This document shows positions 52,091 to 60,725 of a stretch of DNA of 64,000 nt, piece after piece. The DNA is from Mycolicibacterium sp. P9-64. Lineage in GTDB: Bacteria > Actinomycetota > Actinomycetes > Mycobacteriales > Mycobacteriaceae. The notes beneath the pieces were generated by a model. It was given only the letters and a program-made list of their open reading frames with translations. It was not told where the DNA came from and did not search any database. The stretch covers positions 1 to 64,000 of the forward strand of contig NZ_NPKO01000014.1 of NCBI RefSeq assembly GCF_008329605.1, written 5' to 3'. A program made the translations under genes and the position numbers. Position 1 is the stretch's first letter. Each line of letters begins with the position of its first letter.

Positions 52091-53226
52091 GAAGTCACCA
52101 GCCTCTGCGGGTCGAATAGGGCGATCGGATGTGCGGTGGTACCGGCAGTTGCCAGATCGGCGACGATTTCGCCGACCACCGGGACGAACTTGAAACCGTG
52201 CCCCGAAAATCCGCAGGCCACGGTCACATTGGCGTAGTTGGGGTGGCGGGTGATGACGAAGTGTTCGTCGCTGGTGTTGGAGTACATACAGGTGGCCGAG
52301 TGCACGCAGTCACCGCTGAGCGCGGGCAGCAGTTCGGTCACCCGGTCACGCATGGCGGAGATCTCGTCCGCGTGCACGACCCGGTCGATGGTCTCCGGCG
52401 TGCACTCCTGCCCCTTCCTGAAGAAGGCGACCTTGACGCCGCCGTCGGGGCCGTCGATCGACGGGAACCCGTATATCTGCATGCCGCGGGCGTTTTCGTT
52501 GATGAAGATGGGCTGATCTTCGAAGGGCGCGGTGCCGCCGACGGGGTCGAGCCAGTAGAGCACCTGGCGCTCGATCGTGATCGGGATGCCCAACTCGGCC
52601 AACAGCTGGGGTGCCCACGCACCGGGACAGATCACCAGCTGACCCGCGGTGTAGCTGCCTGCGGCGGTCGTGACCGTCACGCCGGCGGCCGTCTCCGACC
52701 ATTCCAGAACCTCTTCGCCGAAACGCAACGTCGCACCCTCGCGTGCGGCGAGGTCGAGATGCGCGGCGACCGTCATCTCCGGACGTGCGAACCCGGCCTT
52801 CGCTTCGTACAGCCCGATGTCGGTGGGCTCAGGCGTGAAGTTCGGGAACCGGCTGCGAATCTGCGCGGCGTCGAGCACGTCGTGGGGCAACGACCACTCC
52901 TGGCTGGCCCGCAGGCTGCCGGCGACGGTCAGGCAGTCGGGCGGCCCGAGGAACAGCCCGCCCGTGACGCGGTAGACCTCCTGGCCGGAGTCCTGCGCGA
53001 GACCTTCCCAAAGCTCGTAGGCGCGCAACAACAGTGGCACGTACGCGGGGTCCTCGAAGTAGGACTGCCGGATGATCCGCGACCCACCGTGGCTGGATCC
53101 CTTGTCGTGTGCCGGGGTGAACTTCTCCAGCCCGAGCACCCGTTGACCCCGCCGGGCCAGATGGTAGGCGGCGGCACTACCCATGCCGCCGAGGCCGATG
53201 ATGATGACGTCGTAGTTCTCCGCCAT
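52087..53226 (-). CDS. Monomeric sarcosine oxidase-type flavoenzyme
   Basis: A 379-residue amine oxidase. It has an N-terminal FAD fold ('DVIIIGLGGMGSAAAYHLARRG'), 'KGSSHGGSRIIRQSYFE', the covalent-FAD cysteine in 'ATCMYSNTSDEHFVI', and 'CGFSGHGFKFVPVVGEI'. These match monomeric sarcosine oxidase/N-methyltryptophan oxidase. Expected reaction: sarcosine to glycine, formaldehyde and hydrogen peroxide. ATG at 53226, 7 bp after the dimethylglycine dehydrogenase stop and overlapping the Rieske start by 4 bp. Confidence 0.9.
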   Translation of the reverse strand: MAENYDVIIIGLGGMGSAAAYHLARRGQRVLGLEKFTPAHDKGSSHGGSRIIRQSYFEDPAYVPLLLRAYELWEGLAQDSGQEVYRVTGGLFLGPPDCLTVAGSLRASQEWSLPHDVLDAAQIRSRFPNFTPEPTDIGLYEAKAGFARPEMTVAAHLDLAAREGATLRFGEEVLEWSETAAGVTVTTAAGSYTAGQLVICPGAWAPQLLAELGIPITIERQVLYWLDPVGGTAPFEDQPIFINENARGMQIYGFPSIDGPDGGVKVAFFRKGQECTPETIDRVVHADEISAMRDRVTELLPALSGDCVHSATCMYSNTSDEHFVITRHPNYANVTVACGFSGHGFKFVPVVGEIVADLATAGTTAHPIALFDPQRLVTS

Positions 53227-53233
53227 CGGGGCG

Positions 53234-55672
53234 CTACCTCCGGATCCGTGACATCTCGGGGTCCACGACCGGCTCGGCGTGCACCTTCGCGGTGAATGTG
53301 GTTGTCATGTAGTCGACTTCGACCTCGGCCCCCGGACCAAGATCGGCGGGCAGCCAGGCGTAGGCGATGCTGCGGCCGATGGTGGCCGAGTAGCCCGCGC
53401 TGGTGACGTAGCCGACCGTCGTCCCGTCGACCGACACCGGTTCCTTGCCGAGCACGACGGCTTCTGGCGCGTCGAACACGATGCTGCGCAGCATGGTTGT
53501 CGGCGGTGACGCCTCTTCAAGGGCGCGTTTTCCGACGAAGTCGTCCTTCGCCATCCGGACCGCGAAGTCGATGCCCGCGGCGGCCGGCGTGTGCTCGGCG
53601 GTCATGTCGCTGCCCCACGCGCGATAGCCCTTCTCCATGCGGAGGCTGTTGAAGGCGATCTGCCCGGCGGCGATCGCCTGGTACGGCCGTCCCGCATCCC
53701 ACAGCAGATCCCACAGCGCGGCACCACATTCGGCGGTGGTGTAGATCTCCCAGCCGAGCTCGCCGACGTAGGACACCCGCATCATCGTGACCGGGACGGA
53801 CCCGATGTGGGTCTGCAGCGCGCGAAAGTACTTGAACGCCTCATTCGACAGGTCGTCGGGGCACAGCGGCTGCACCAAGTCGCGTGCCTTCGGGCCCCAG
53901 ACGCCGACGCAGCACGTGCCACCGGTGACGTCGCGCACCGAGACGCTGCCGTCGGCGGGCAGCTGCCTGCTGAACCAGTCGAAGTCCAGCGGGCCGTTGG
54001 CGCCCACCTGGAAGAGGTCCGGTGCGAGCCGTGCCACGGTGAGATCGCTTCGGATGCCGCCATTCTCGTCGAGCAACAGCGTGTAGGTGACCGACCCGAC
54101 GCTCTTGGCGACGTTGTTGGAGGTCAGCCGTTGGAGGAAGTCGACGGCACCTGGCCCGGCGACCTCGTAGCGGGTCAGCGGCGTCATGTCGTAGAACGCG
54201 ACGTTCTCACGGGTCCACCGCGCCTCGGCGATCGAGATCGGCGAGTAGAACCGCGCCGCCCAGTCATCGCGGTCCGGCACCTCCAACCCGTCGGCCTTCA
54301 ACCTCTCCAGCAACGGGGCGTTGGCCTCGTACCAGGCGGGGCGTTCCCAGCAGCGGACCTCGAAGAAGAACGCGCCGAGGTCGCGTTCGCGTTGGTTGAA
54401 CGGGCTGATCCGCACGTTGCGTGGCTCGTCGCGGTACTGGTGCGGGTGCAGGATGTCGTAGACCTCCACGAACGCCTGCGCGCTGGTGCGGCTGACGAAA
54501 GCTGGGCTGAGCGCCGCCTTTTCGAACCGGTACAGATCGCACTCGTGCACGTCGGTGCCGGGGGCTCCGTCGACGATCCACTCGGCCATCGCCTTGGCCA
54601 CTCCGGCGGAGTGGGTGACCCATACCGCCTCGGCGACCCAGAACCCGCTCAGCTCGCGATGCGCACCCATGATCGAGAAGCCGTCGGGGGTGAACGAGAA
54701 GATGCCGTTGAAGCCCCCCTCGACCTTGGCGTCCCCGAGCACGGGCAGCAGCGCGGTGCTCGCGGCCCACGCAGGAGCGAAGTCGTCGTCGGTGAACGGC
54801 AGCATCGACGGCATGGCCTCGTCGGCGGTGTCGCGCACGAGCGTGTCCATCTCGACCGGCATCGGGCGGTGCCCGTAGTAGCCGATCCCGATCCGGTCGC
54901 CGTGCTCGCGGTAGTAGAGGTCCTCGTCCTGGTGGCGCAGGATGGGCAGCCGCGCGCCGTCGCCGGTCTCGTCGGCCACCAAGCCCGGTACCTGACCGGT
55001 CTTCGCGTACTGATGGGCCATTGGCACCAATGGCACCGTCAGACCAACGCTGGCACCCAGCTGCGCGCCCCAGAACCCGACGGCGGACACCACCACGTCG
55101 GCGTCGAACACGTCGCCGGCGACGGTGCGCACACCGGTGACGCGACCGTTCTCGTTGATGACTTCAGTGACCTCCTGGCCGCCGATGAAGCGTGCCCCGC
55201 GGGCCGTTGCCCGGGCGGCCTGCGCCTCGACTGCGCGCACGGCCATTGCCAAACCGTCTGCGGGAGTGTGGAATCCGCCAAGCACCCGGTCCCGATCCAG
55301 CAGCGGGTAGATGTCAAGACACTCGTCGGTGCCGAGCAGCCTTCCTTCGACACCCCACGACCGCGCCCAGCCCGACTTGCGGTGCAGATCCGTCCAGCGC
55401 TCGGGGGTCGTCGCGACCTCGAGGCCCCCGACGGCGTTGAAGGCGCCCAGCGACGAGAACTTCTCGACGGTGTAGGCGGCGAACTCGGTCATGGTCTTGG
55501 ACGCATTGGTCTGGAAGACCAGTCCGGGCGCGTGCGACGTCGAGCCGCCGGTCGAGAAGAGGGGTCCACGGTCGAGGACCGTCACATCGGTCCATCCGCG
55601 CTCGGTGATCTCGTCAGCCAGCGACGCTCCCACGACGCCTGCCCCGATGATGACGACCTTCGGCTGACGCAC
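53234..55672 (-). CDS. Dimethylglycine dehydrogenase-like, FAD plus THF (GcvT) domains
   Basis: An 812-residue two-part enzyme. Residues 1-400 are an amine-oxidase FAD domain ('VVIIGAGVVGASLADEITER', 'GSTSHAPGLVFQTNASK'). Residues about 420-812 are a GcvT/aminomethyltransferase domain ('VAFYDMTPLTRYEVAGPGA', 'YVGELGWEIYTTAECG', 'GRSIAYAWLP') that would trap the released methyl carbon as methylene-THF. Same layout as dimethylglycine dehydrogenase/sarcosine dehydrogenase. The GTG at 55672 follows GGGAGG; the upstream frame has no ribosome site. First gene of the leftward betaine-catabolic run. Confidence 0.9.
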   Translation of the reverse strand: MRQPKVVIIGAGVVGASLADEITERGWTDVTVLDRGPLFSTGGSTSHAPGLVFQTNASKTMTEFAAYTVEKFSSLGAFNAVGGLEVATTPERWTDLHRKSGWARSWGVEGRLLGTDECLDIYPLLDRDRVLGGFHTPADGLAMAVRAVEAQAARATARGARFIGGQEVTEVINENGRVTGVRTVAGDVFDADVVVSAVGFWGAQLGASVGLTVPLVPMAHQYAKTGQVPGLVADETGDGARLPILRHQDEDLYYREHGDRIGIGYYGHRPMPVEMDTLVRDTADEAMPSMLPFTDDDFAPAWAASTALLPVLGDAKVEGGFNGIFSFTPDGFSIMGAHRELSGFWVAEAVWVTHSAGVAKAMAEWIVDGAPGTDVHECDLYRFEKAALSPAFVSRTSAQAFVEVYDILHPHQYRDEPRNVRISPFNQRERDLGAFFFEVRCWERPAWYEANAPLLERLKADGLEVPDRDDWAARFYSPISIAEARWTRENVAFYDMTPLTRYEVAGPGAVDFLQRLTSNNVAKSVGSVTYTLLLDENGGIRSDLTVARLAPDLFQVGANGPLDFDWFSRQLPADGSVSVRDVTGGTCCVGVWGPKARDLVQPLCPDDLSNEAFKYFRALQTHIGSVPVTMMRVSYVGELGWEIYTTAECGAALWDLLWDAGRPYQAIAAGQIAFNSLRMEKGYRAWGSDMTAEHTPAAAGIDFAVRMAKDDFVGKRALEEASPPTTMLRSIVFDAPEAVVLGKEPVSVDGTTVGYVTSAGYSATIGRSIAYAWLPADLGPGAEVEVDYMTTTFTAKVHAEPVVDPEMSRIRR

Positions 55673-55686
55673 GCGGCCTCCCTGTG

Positions 55687-55702
55687 GTGCGCATAGCGCA
55701 AC
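55687..55702. promoter_or_regulatory. GTTGCG-type operator before the dimethylglycine dehydrogenase gene
   Basis: Minus strand GTTGCGCTATGCGCAC (containing the palindrome TGCGC-TAT-GCGCA) ends 14 bp upstream of the start codon. It matches 13 of 16 bases of the glyA-promoter site. A second inverted repeat, GAGCA-N6-TGCTC, lies at 55715-55730. Confidence 0.55.
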
Positions 55703-55797
55703 GTGTACCGTAATGAGCAACTCAATGCTCTACCGCACGCCGACGAGTGTCAATACCGGCGGCGGGGTCATTTCCTGTGAGTTTTCGGGCTGAAACG

Positions 55798-55835
55798 CCA
55801 GCGAGCCCACACCCCAGGGGGTGCGGGCTCGCTGG
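55798..55835 (-). terminator. Strong terminator hairpin after the gamma-glutamyltransferase gene
   Basis: CCAGCGAGCCC and GGGCTCGCTGG form an 11-bp outer stem, extended inward by CACCCC/GGGGTG after one mismatch. It begins 14 bp after the stop of the leftward gene and insulates the downstream choline operon. Confidence 0.75.
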
Positions 55836-55848
55836 GTCTCGAAGGTTC

Positions 55849-57423
55849 TTATCCGGTGGTCGTCCGCGGGTAGTGCACGACGGCAGCGGCGCCGTCCGAA
55901 CGCGGGTCCGAGGCTGCGGTCATCGAACCCGAGGCATCGATGACGACGACGTTGGCGTGCCCGAGCGACTCGGTGTGCGCGGCGACTCGCCTCGCATCCA
56001 AACCGGCGTGGTCGATCGATTCGACGGCCTCTGCTGGCATGTCGGCCTCCACCGTCACCGAATCGACCGTGGCGCCGTCTGCCTGCAACCCGACGATCGC
56101 GCGCGGGGCGCTGACCGCGGCCTGCGCCGTCGCACCGCCGACCTCGCGCAAGAGCACCTGCGCAAGAATCTGCGGTTGGCCCTGTCCGCCCATCGTCGCC
56201 AGCACGTGCCGTGGTGCACCCCGGTACGTCGTCATGGCGGGCATCAGGGTGTGCACGGGGCGCTTGCGTGGCGCGATGACGTTCGGCGATGCGGCATCGA
56301 GCGAGAAACCCGTTCCACGGTTGTGAAACAGAATGCCGGTTTCCGGGTCGATGAGCCCCGAACCGAACGCGTGGTACACGCTCTGGATCAACGACACCGC
56401 GTATCCGTCGGCGTCGGCGGCGGCGATGCCGACCGTGTCCCCGTGCGGCACGCGTGCCCGCTCCGACTGCGCCCCAACCAGTTCGGCGCGCTCGTCGAGG
56501 CGAGCGTTCACCAACGCGTTCACGTCGACGTCCGCGTACCGGGGGTCAGCGAGGCGGGTGGCGCGTAACGCGTTGCCCTGGTGGAAGACCCGCATCAGCG
56601 TACCCAACCCGCGCCCCAGCGGGTCGTCTATGCCGAGCTCCTCGACGGCTCGCAACGCCCGCAGCAACAGGAAACCATGCGTGTTCGGCGGACTGGTCAG
56701 CACCGTCAGCCCGCGGAAGGCCAACGTGATCGGGGCGACCGTCTCGGGCTGGAACGTCGCGAAATCATCGGCGCTCAACGACGATCCGCGCGACCGTAGA
56801 TAGCCGACGATGCGTCCCGCGATCCCGCCGGAGTAGAACTCGCCAGGCCCGCCGTGTCGGAGCTTCTCAAAGGTATCCGCCAGCGCCGGTTGCACGAGCG
56901 CGACCCCCTCGCCAAGAAGCGTGCCGCCAGGACGGAACACCCTGTCGAAGTCCTCGGTGCCGACCAGGTCGGCGTTCTCCGGGTCGGCGAGGTGGCTGGC
57001 CAGCGATGGCGCAACCGGCGTCCCCGCCCGTGCGGTGGACTCCGCGTCGGCCAGAGTGCGCTCCCAGGAGAGACGGGCGCCGAAGCCGCGCAACGTGTCC
57101 CAGCCGCGGACGCCTCCGGGCACGGTCACGGAGTGCACGCTGCGTGCGGGGAGCCCACTGCCATGCTTGGCCCGCAGAGCCTCCGCGTCGACCTCGGCAC
57201 CCGCCCACCCGGAGGCGTTGACACACCGAACGGTGCCATCCGGGGTTCTGACGAGCGCGATGAGATCACCACCGAGCGCGACATTGTGCGGGTACACGAC
57301 GGTGAGCACCGCGGCGGCGGCGATGGCCGCGTCGATCGCGTTGCCGCCATCGCGATACGCCCGCACTCCGGCCTCGGTGGCCAGTGCGTGGGGGGTGGCA
57401 AGTGCTCCGGTGAACGAGGGCAC
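55849..57423 (-). CDS. Gamma-glutamyltransferase-family enzyme, no signal peptide
   Basis: A 524-residue Ntn-hydrolase of the gamma-glutamyltransferase family. 'GGNAIDAAIAAAAVLTVVYP' opens the large subunit. The processing and catalytic threonine is near residue 330 in 'HGDTVGIAAADADGYAV', and 'HTLMPAMTTYRG' and 'TMGGQGQPQ' follow. Most relatives are exported, but this one starts 'PSFTGALATPHALATEAGV' with no signal, so it should be cytoplasmic and act on imported gamma-glutamyl compounds. GTG start at 57423, 18 bp after the ABC ATPase, so it belongs to the transporter operon. Confidence 0.85.
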   Translation of the reverse strand: MPSFTGALATPHALATEAGVRAYRDGGNAIDAAIAAAAVLTVVYPHNVALGGDLIALVRTPDGTVRCVNASGWAGAEVDAEALRAKHGSGLPARSVHSVTVPGGVRGWDTLRGFGARLSWERTLADAESTARAGTPVAPSLASHLADPENADLVGTEDFDRVFRPGGTLLGEGVALVQPALADTFEKLRHGGPGEFYSGGIAGRIVGYLRSRGSSLSADDFATFQPETVAPITLAFRGLTVLTSPPNTHGFLLLRALRAVEELGIDDPLGRGLGTLMRVFHQGNALRATRLADPRYADVDVNALVNARLDERAELVGAQSERARVPHGDTVGIAAADADGYAVSLIQSVYHAFGSGLIDPETGILFHNRGTGFSLDAASPNVIAPRKRPVHTLMPAMTTYRGAPRHVLATMGGQGQPQILAQVLLREVGGATAQAAVSAPRAIVGLQADGATVDSVTVEADMPAEAVESIDHAGLDARRVAAHTESLGHANVVVIDASGSMTAASDPRSDGAAAVVHYPRTTTG

Positions 57424-57441
57424 GGGGAATGACTCCTTCGG

Positions 57442-58242
57442 TCAGGCGATGGTGGACAGGAAGGTCTTGGTGCGTTCGTGCTGCGGGTTGCCGAACAGTT
57501 GCTCGGGCGGCGCGTCCTCGATGATCCGACCAGCATCCATCACGACGATGCGATCGGCGACCTCGCGGGCGAACCGCATCTCGTGGGTGACGGCGATCAT
57601 GGTCATGTGGTCGCGGGCGAGTTCGCGCATGACCGTCAGTACCTCGCCGACCATTTCGACGTCGAGCGCGCTGGTCGGCTCGTCGAACAGCATCACCTTG
57701 GGCCGCATGGCAAGCGCCCGCGCAATGGCGACCCGCTGTTGTTGCCCGCCCGAGAGCTGGCTGGGCCGGGACTCGGCCTTGTCGGCGAGGCCGACGCGAT
57801 CGAGTAGCGCCAACGCATTTCGACGCGCCTCGTCCTTTGGCGTGCCCAGCACCCGGACCGGGCCGTTCCACACGTTCTCGGCGGCAGTCATGTGCGGAAA
57901 GAGGTTGAAATGCTGGAATACGAAGCCGATCTCGCTGCGGCGTCGGGCGAGCTCGGTGGTGCCGACCAACTTGGCGCCCGTGACGTCGCGGTGTCCGATC
58001 GGCAGGCCGTCGATCAGAATCGTGCCGCTGTCCACTCGTTCCAGGTGGTTCAGCGATCGCAGCAGCGTGGTCTTGCCCGCGCCGGACGGACCGATCAACA
58101 CCACCACCTGGCCGCGCATCACGTCGAGCGAGACGTTGTCGAGGACCTTGCGGCCCCCCAGCGTGCAGCACGCGTCGCGCACGGACACGATGGGCGCCGC
58201 CGTTTCCGCGGTGGCACTCGTGGGCGATTCCTTCAGGTTCAT
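57442..58242 (-). CDS. Polar amino acid ABC transporter ATPase
   Basis: A 266-residue GlnQ/HisP-type ATPase. Walker A 'IGPSGAGKTTLLRSLN', Q-loop 'FQHFNLF', signature 'LSGGQQQRVAIARAL', Walker B 'VMLFDEP' and the switch histidine 'VTHEMRFA' are all present. The ATG at 58242 is placed downstream of AGGGA; an ATG three codons earlier (58251), directly after the permease stop, is equally in frame. Works with the adjacent permease and lipoprotein. Confidence 0.92.
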   Translation of the reverse strand: MNLKESPTSATAETAAPIVSVRDACCTLGGRKVLDNVSLDVMRGQVVVLIGPSGAGKTTLLRSLNHLERVDSGTILIDGLPIGHRDVTGAKLVGTTELARRRSEIGFVFQHFNLFPHMTAAENVWNGPVRVLGTPKDEARRNALALLDRVGLADKAESRPSQLSGGQQQRVAIARALAMRPKVMLFDEPTSALDVEMVGEVLTVMRELARDHMTMIAVTHEMRFAREVADRIVVMDAGRIIEDAPPEQLFGNPQHERTKTFLSTIA

Positions 58243-58253
58243 GGTCGTCATCC

Positions 58254-59030
58254 CTATGGTTGAAGGGCCGGGGCGGCGCGGCGGCCGCCGAGGAGCCGCT
58301 GCGTGAGCGGGATCCGCTGTTCGATGCCGAGCTGACGGGATAGCCTGCTCTCGATGTAGGCCTGGATGAACGTCCAGATCGTGGTCAGCGCAAGGTAATA
58401 GATCGCCGCGACGATGAAGATCTCGAAGGTGTGGAACGTCGCCGAGCTGATCGATTGGGTGACGAGGAACATCTCGCTGACCCCGATCACCGACAGCACC
58501 GACGTCGTCTTCATCATGCCGTTGAACGAGTTCCCAAGCGGCGGGACCATGACGCGCAGTGCCTGCGGCATGATGATCCACCGCATCACCTTGGCCGGTT
58601 TCATGCCGATGGCGGCCGCCGCCTCGAACTGGCCCTTCGGCACGGAATCCAGCCCAGCACGGATGATTTCGGCGATGTAGGCGCTCTCGTTGATCATCAG
58701 CCCGATGATCGCGGCCTGCACCGCGGCCTTCACCGACATGCCGACCAGCGAGACGTCGTGGAACTGGTACAGGCCGACTGCGGCAAGCCCGGTGTAGATG
58801 AGCACCAATTGCACCAGCAACGGTGTCCCGCGAATCACCCAGATGTACACGCCGCCCGACCAGCGCAGAGCGGCGAAACGGGAGCGCCGCATCAGCGCGA
58901 CGAGCAGACCGACGATCGTGGCGAGAATCATCGCCACCACCGAGATCACGATGGTCAACACCAAGCCGTCGAGGAACGGTCCACTCGGGGTGAACAGAGA
59001 CGTCCAGAAGAACTGCCAGTCAAAGTGCAT
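58254..59030 (-). CDS. Polar amino acid ABC transporter permease
   Basis: A 258-residue HisM/GlnP-type permease with five to six membrane helices ('LVLTIVISVVAMILATIVGL') and the cytoplasmic coupling loop 'EAAAAIGMKPAKVMRWIIMP'. 'RGTPLLVQLVLIYTGL' is the family signature. ATG at 59030, 15 bp after the binding protein gene. Confidence 0.92.
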   Translation of the reverse strand: MHFDWQFFWTSLFTPSGPFLDGLVLTIVISVVAMILATIVGLLVALMRRSRFAALRWSGGVYIWVIRGTPLLVQLVLIYTGLAAVGLYQFHDVSLVGMSVKAAVQAAIIGLMINESAYIAEIIRAGLDSVPKGQFEAAAAIGMKPAKVMRWIIMPQALRVMVPPLGNSFNGMMKTTSVLSVIGVSEMFLVTQSISSATFHTFEIFIVAAIYYLALTTIWTFIQAYIESRLSRQLGIEQRIPLTQRLLGGRRAAPALQP

Positions 59031-59045
59031 GGTCGCGCCCTGCGA

Positions 59046-59894
59046 TCACTTCTGGATGCCGAGGTCGGACTGACCCCACTGGTCGAGGATCTTGGTGTAG
59101 GTCCCGTTGCCCTCGAGTTCGGTCAGCGCCTGCTGAATTGCGTTGTGCAGCTCGGTGTTCCCCTTCACCGTGGCGGCACCGATCTTGATGGTGCCGAACG
59201 GCTGACCGGCCATCTGAATCTGGGCGCCGGTCTTGGTGGCGTAGTACCCGAGCGACTCAGCGGTGTCGAGGTAGGCGTCGACCTGGCCGTTCTGGACCTG
59301 CTGAATCGACACGTCGGCGTGGCTGTTCCGCGTGATGTCGACGCCCTGTTTGCCTGCAGCCGTGCACTTGTCGGATTGCTCCTGCGACAGCGCTTCCGCG
59401 GTCGTAGCGACCGCGACGATCACCTTCTTGCCGCACAGGCTGTCGTCCATTCCGGTGATGGCGGCTGGCTTCGCCTTCGACAGCGCGATGCCGGTGCCCG
59501 AGTACAGGTAGGGCACGAAGTCGACGACCTTTTCGCGCTCGGGCTTGATGTAGAGCTGAGCCATGATCACGTCGCACTGCTTGGCCTGCAGTGTCGGGAT
59601 GACGGCCGCAAAGGCGGACTCGACGAAGTCGGGTTTGAGCCCGAGTTGCGCGGCGATCGCCTTGCCGAGGTCGACCTCGCTGCCGACCAGCGCGCCGGTC
59701 TCGTCGTGGTAGACGCTCGGCGGCGTCCCGTCGTTGGGGGCGCAGATCTTGAGCGTGCCCGCCTGCAGGATCGCCGGCGGGGCGACCTTCGCGGGACCTG
59801 TGGGCGTGGGAGTCGACTCCCCCGACGACGAACAGCTGGATAGGGCGAGCGCTGCGGCGCCCGCGATGACGAGGGCGAGGACGGTTCGATTCAC
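59046..59894 (-). CDS. Amino acid-binding lipoprotein of the ABC transporter
   Basis: A 282-residue solute-binding protein. Its lipoprotein signal ends in LALSSC with the lipidated Cys21. The mature part has the family 3 fold for polar amino acids ('GTLKICAPNDGTPPSVYHD', 'VDLGKAIAAQLGLKPDFVE'). The ligand is unknown; with the gamma-glutamyltransferase downstream a gamma-glutamyl or glutamate-like compound is a guess. GTG start at 59894 after GGAGG. Two TetR-type palindromes lie 28-60 bp upstream. Confidence 0.9.
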   Translation of the reverse strand: MNRTVLALVIAGAAALALSSCSSSGESTPTPTGPAKVAPPAILQAGTLKICAPNDGTPPSVYHDETGALVGSEVDLGKAIAAQLGLKPDFVESAFAAVIPTLQAKQCDVIMAQLYIKPEREKVVDFVPYLYSGTGIALSKAKPAAITGMDDSLCGKKVIVAVATTAEALSQEQSDKCTAAGKQGVDITRNSHADVSIQQVQNGQVDAYLDTAESLGYYATKTGAQIQMAGQPFGTIKIGAATVKGNTELHNAIQQALTELEGNGTYTKILDQWGQSDLGIQK

Positions 59895-59921
59895 GGTTCC
59901 TCCAAGGTCGACTCAACCTGA

Positions 59922-59954
59922 CCTATCGAACGATAGGCGACTATCGATCGATAG
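59922..59954. promoter_or_regulatory. Two tandem TetR operators
   Basis: CCTATCGAACGATAGG (59922-59937) and CTATCGATCGATAG (59941-59954) are perfect palindromes sharing CTATCG-N2-CGATAG, with centres 18 bp apart. They lie between the TetR gene and the ABC binding-protein gene, where they would block the transporter promoter. Confidence 0.75.
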
Positions 59955-60007
59955 GCAGCTTTTCCGCAAAATTCATCGCCGATTGGCTTTGACGCAGGTG
60001 GAGACGG

Positions 60008-60676
60008 CTAGCGAACGGCCAGCTCGTCGAGGCGGAGCAGGGTGGCCGCGCGGATCTTCTCGAGCGCGACCTGGTCGACGAGCAGGCCCCGCACCACGAA
60101 GTCGGCGGCCTGCAACGGGCGCGCCTCCCTGATCCGCCCGCCGGGGCCGCCCTGCTCACGGAGGGTCTCGAACAGCACGCCGTTCACGGCTCGCTGCACG
60201 AAGCTCGGCTCGAAGTCGACGAACTCGCCGGCGTCGCGACCACTGGAGATGACGTGCTCCACCAGCCGATGAAACAGCGCGATGCCCTCGCGCTCATCGG
60301 TGAACTCGGCCAGTCCGAGCACCGCGTCCTGATAGAGGCCGCGCGCATCGAAGGGTTGAATCAATGCCTCGCGCACGTCGCACGCGATCGACAGGTGAAG
60401 TTTCTCGGCCCACGTCGAGTCCTCCTGGATGCGGCGGCTGATCCGGTCGATGGACGGTCCGAGGTCCAGTTCGACCAACGTCCGGAAGATCTCGTGTTTG
60501 GCCTCGAAGTGGTGGAACAGCGACGGCTGCCTGATCTGCACGTCGTCGGCGATGTCCCGTGTCGAGGTGCCGAAGTACCCGCGCTGGGCGAACAACGCCG
60601 ATGCCGCCAGCAGGATGCGGCCCCTCGTCGACGACCAGTCGACGGCGGGGGATTCCCAGCCTTGCCCGTACTTCAC
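60008..60676 (-). CDS. TetR-family transcriptional regulator
   Basis: A 222-residue repressor with the N-terminal helix-turn-helix 'FAQRGYFGTSTRDIADDVQI' and 'SLFHHFEAKHEIF', then a ligand-binding helical domain. GTG start at 60676. It probably regulates the ABC transporter/gamma-glutamyltransferase operon through the CTATCG palindromes 50-90 bp downstream of its stop. Those sites are not upstream of its own gene, so autoregulation is not evident. Confidence 0.88.
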   Translation of the reverse strand: MKYGQGWESPAVDWSSTRGRILLAASALFAQRGYFGTSTRDIADDVQIRQPSLFHHFEAKHEIFRTLVELDLGPSIDRISRRIQEDSTWAEKLHLSIACDVREALIQPFDARGLYQDAVLGLAEFTDEREGIALFHRLVEHVISSGRDAGEFVDFEPSFVQRAVNGVLFETLREQGGPGGRIREARPLQAADFVVRGLLVDQVALEKIRAATLLRLDELAVR

Positions 60677-60725
60677 CGCTCGATTCTGTCATCGCCACCC
60701 ACGTCTGCCCGGGACCCGCCTGCGA

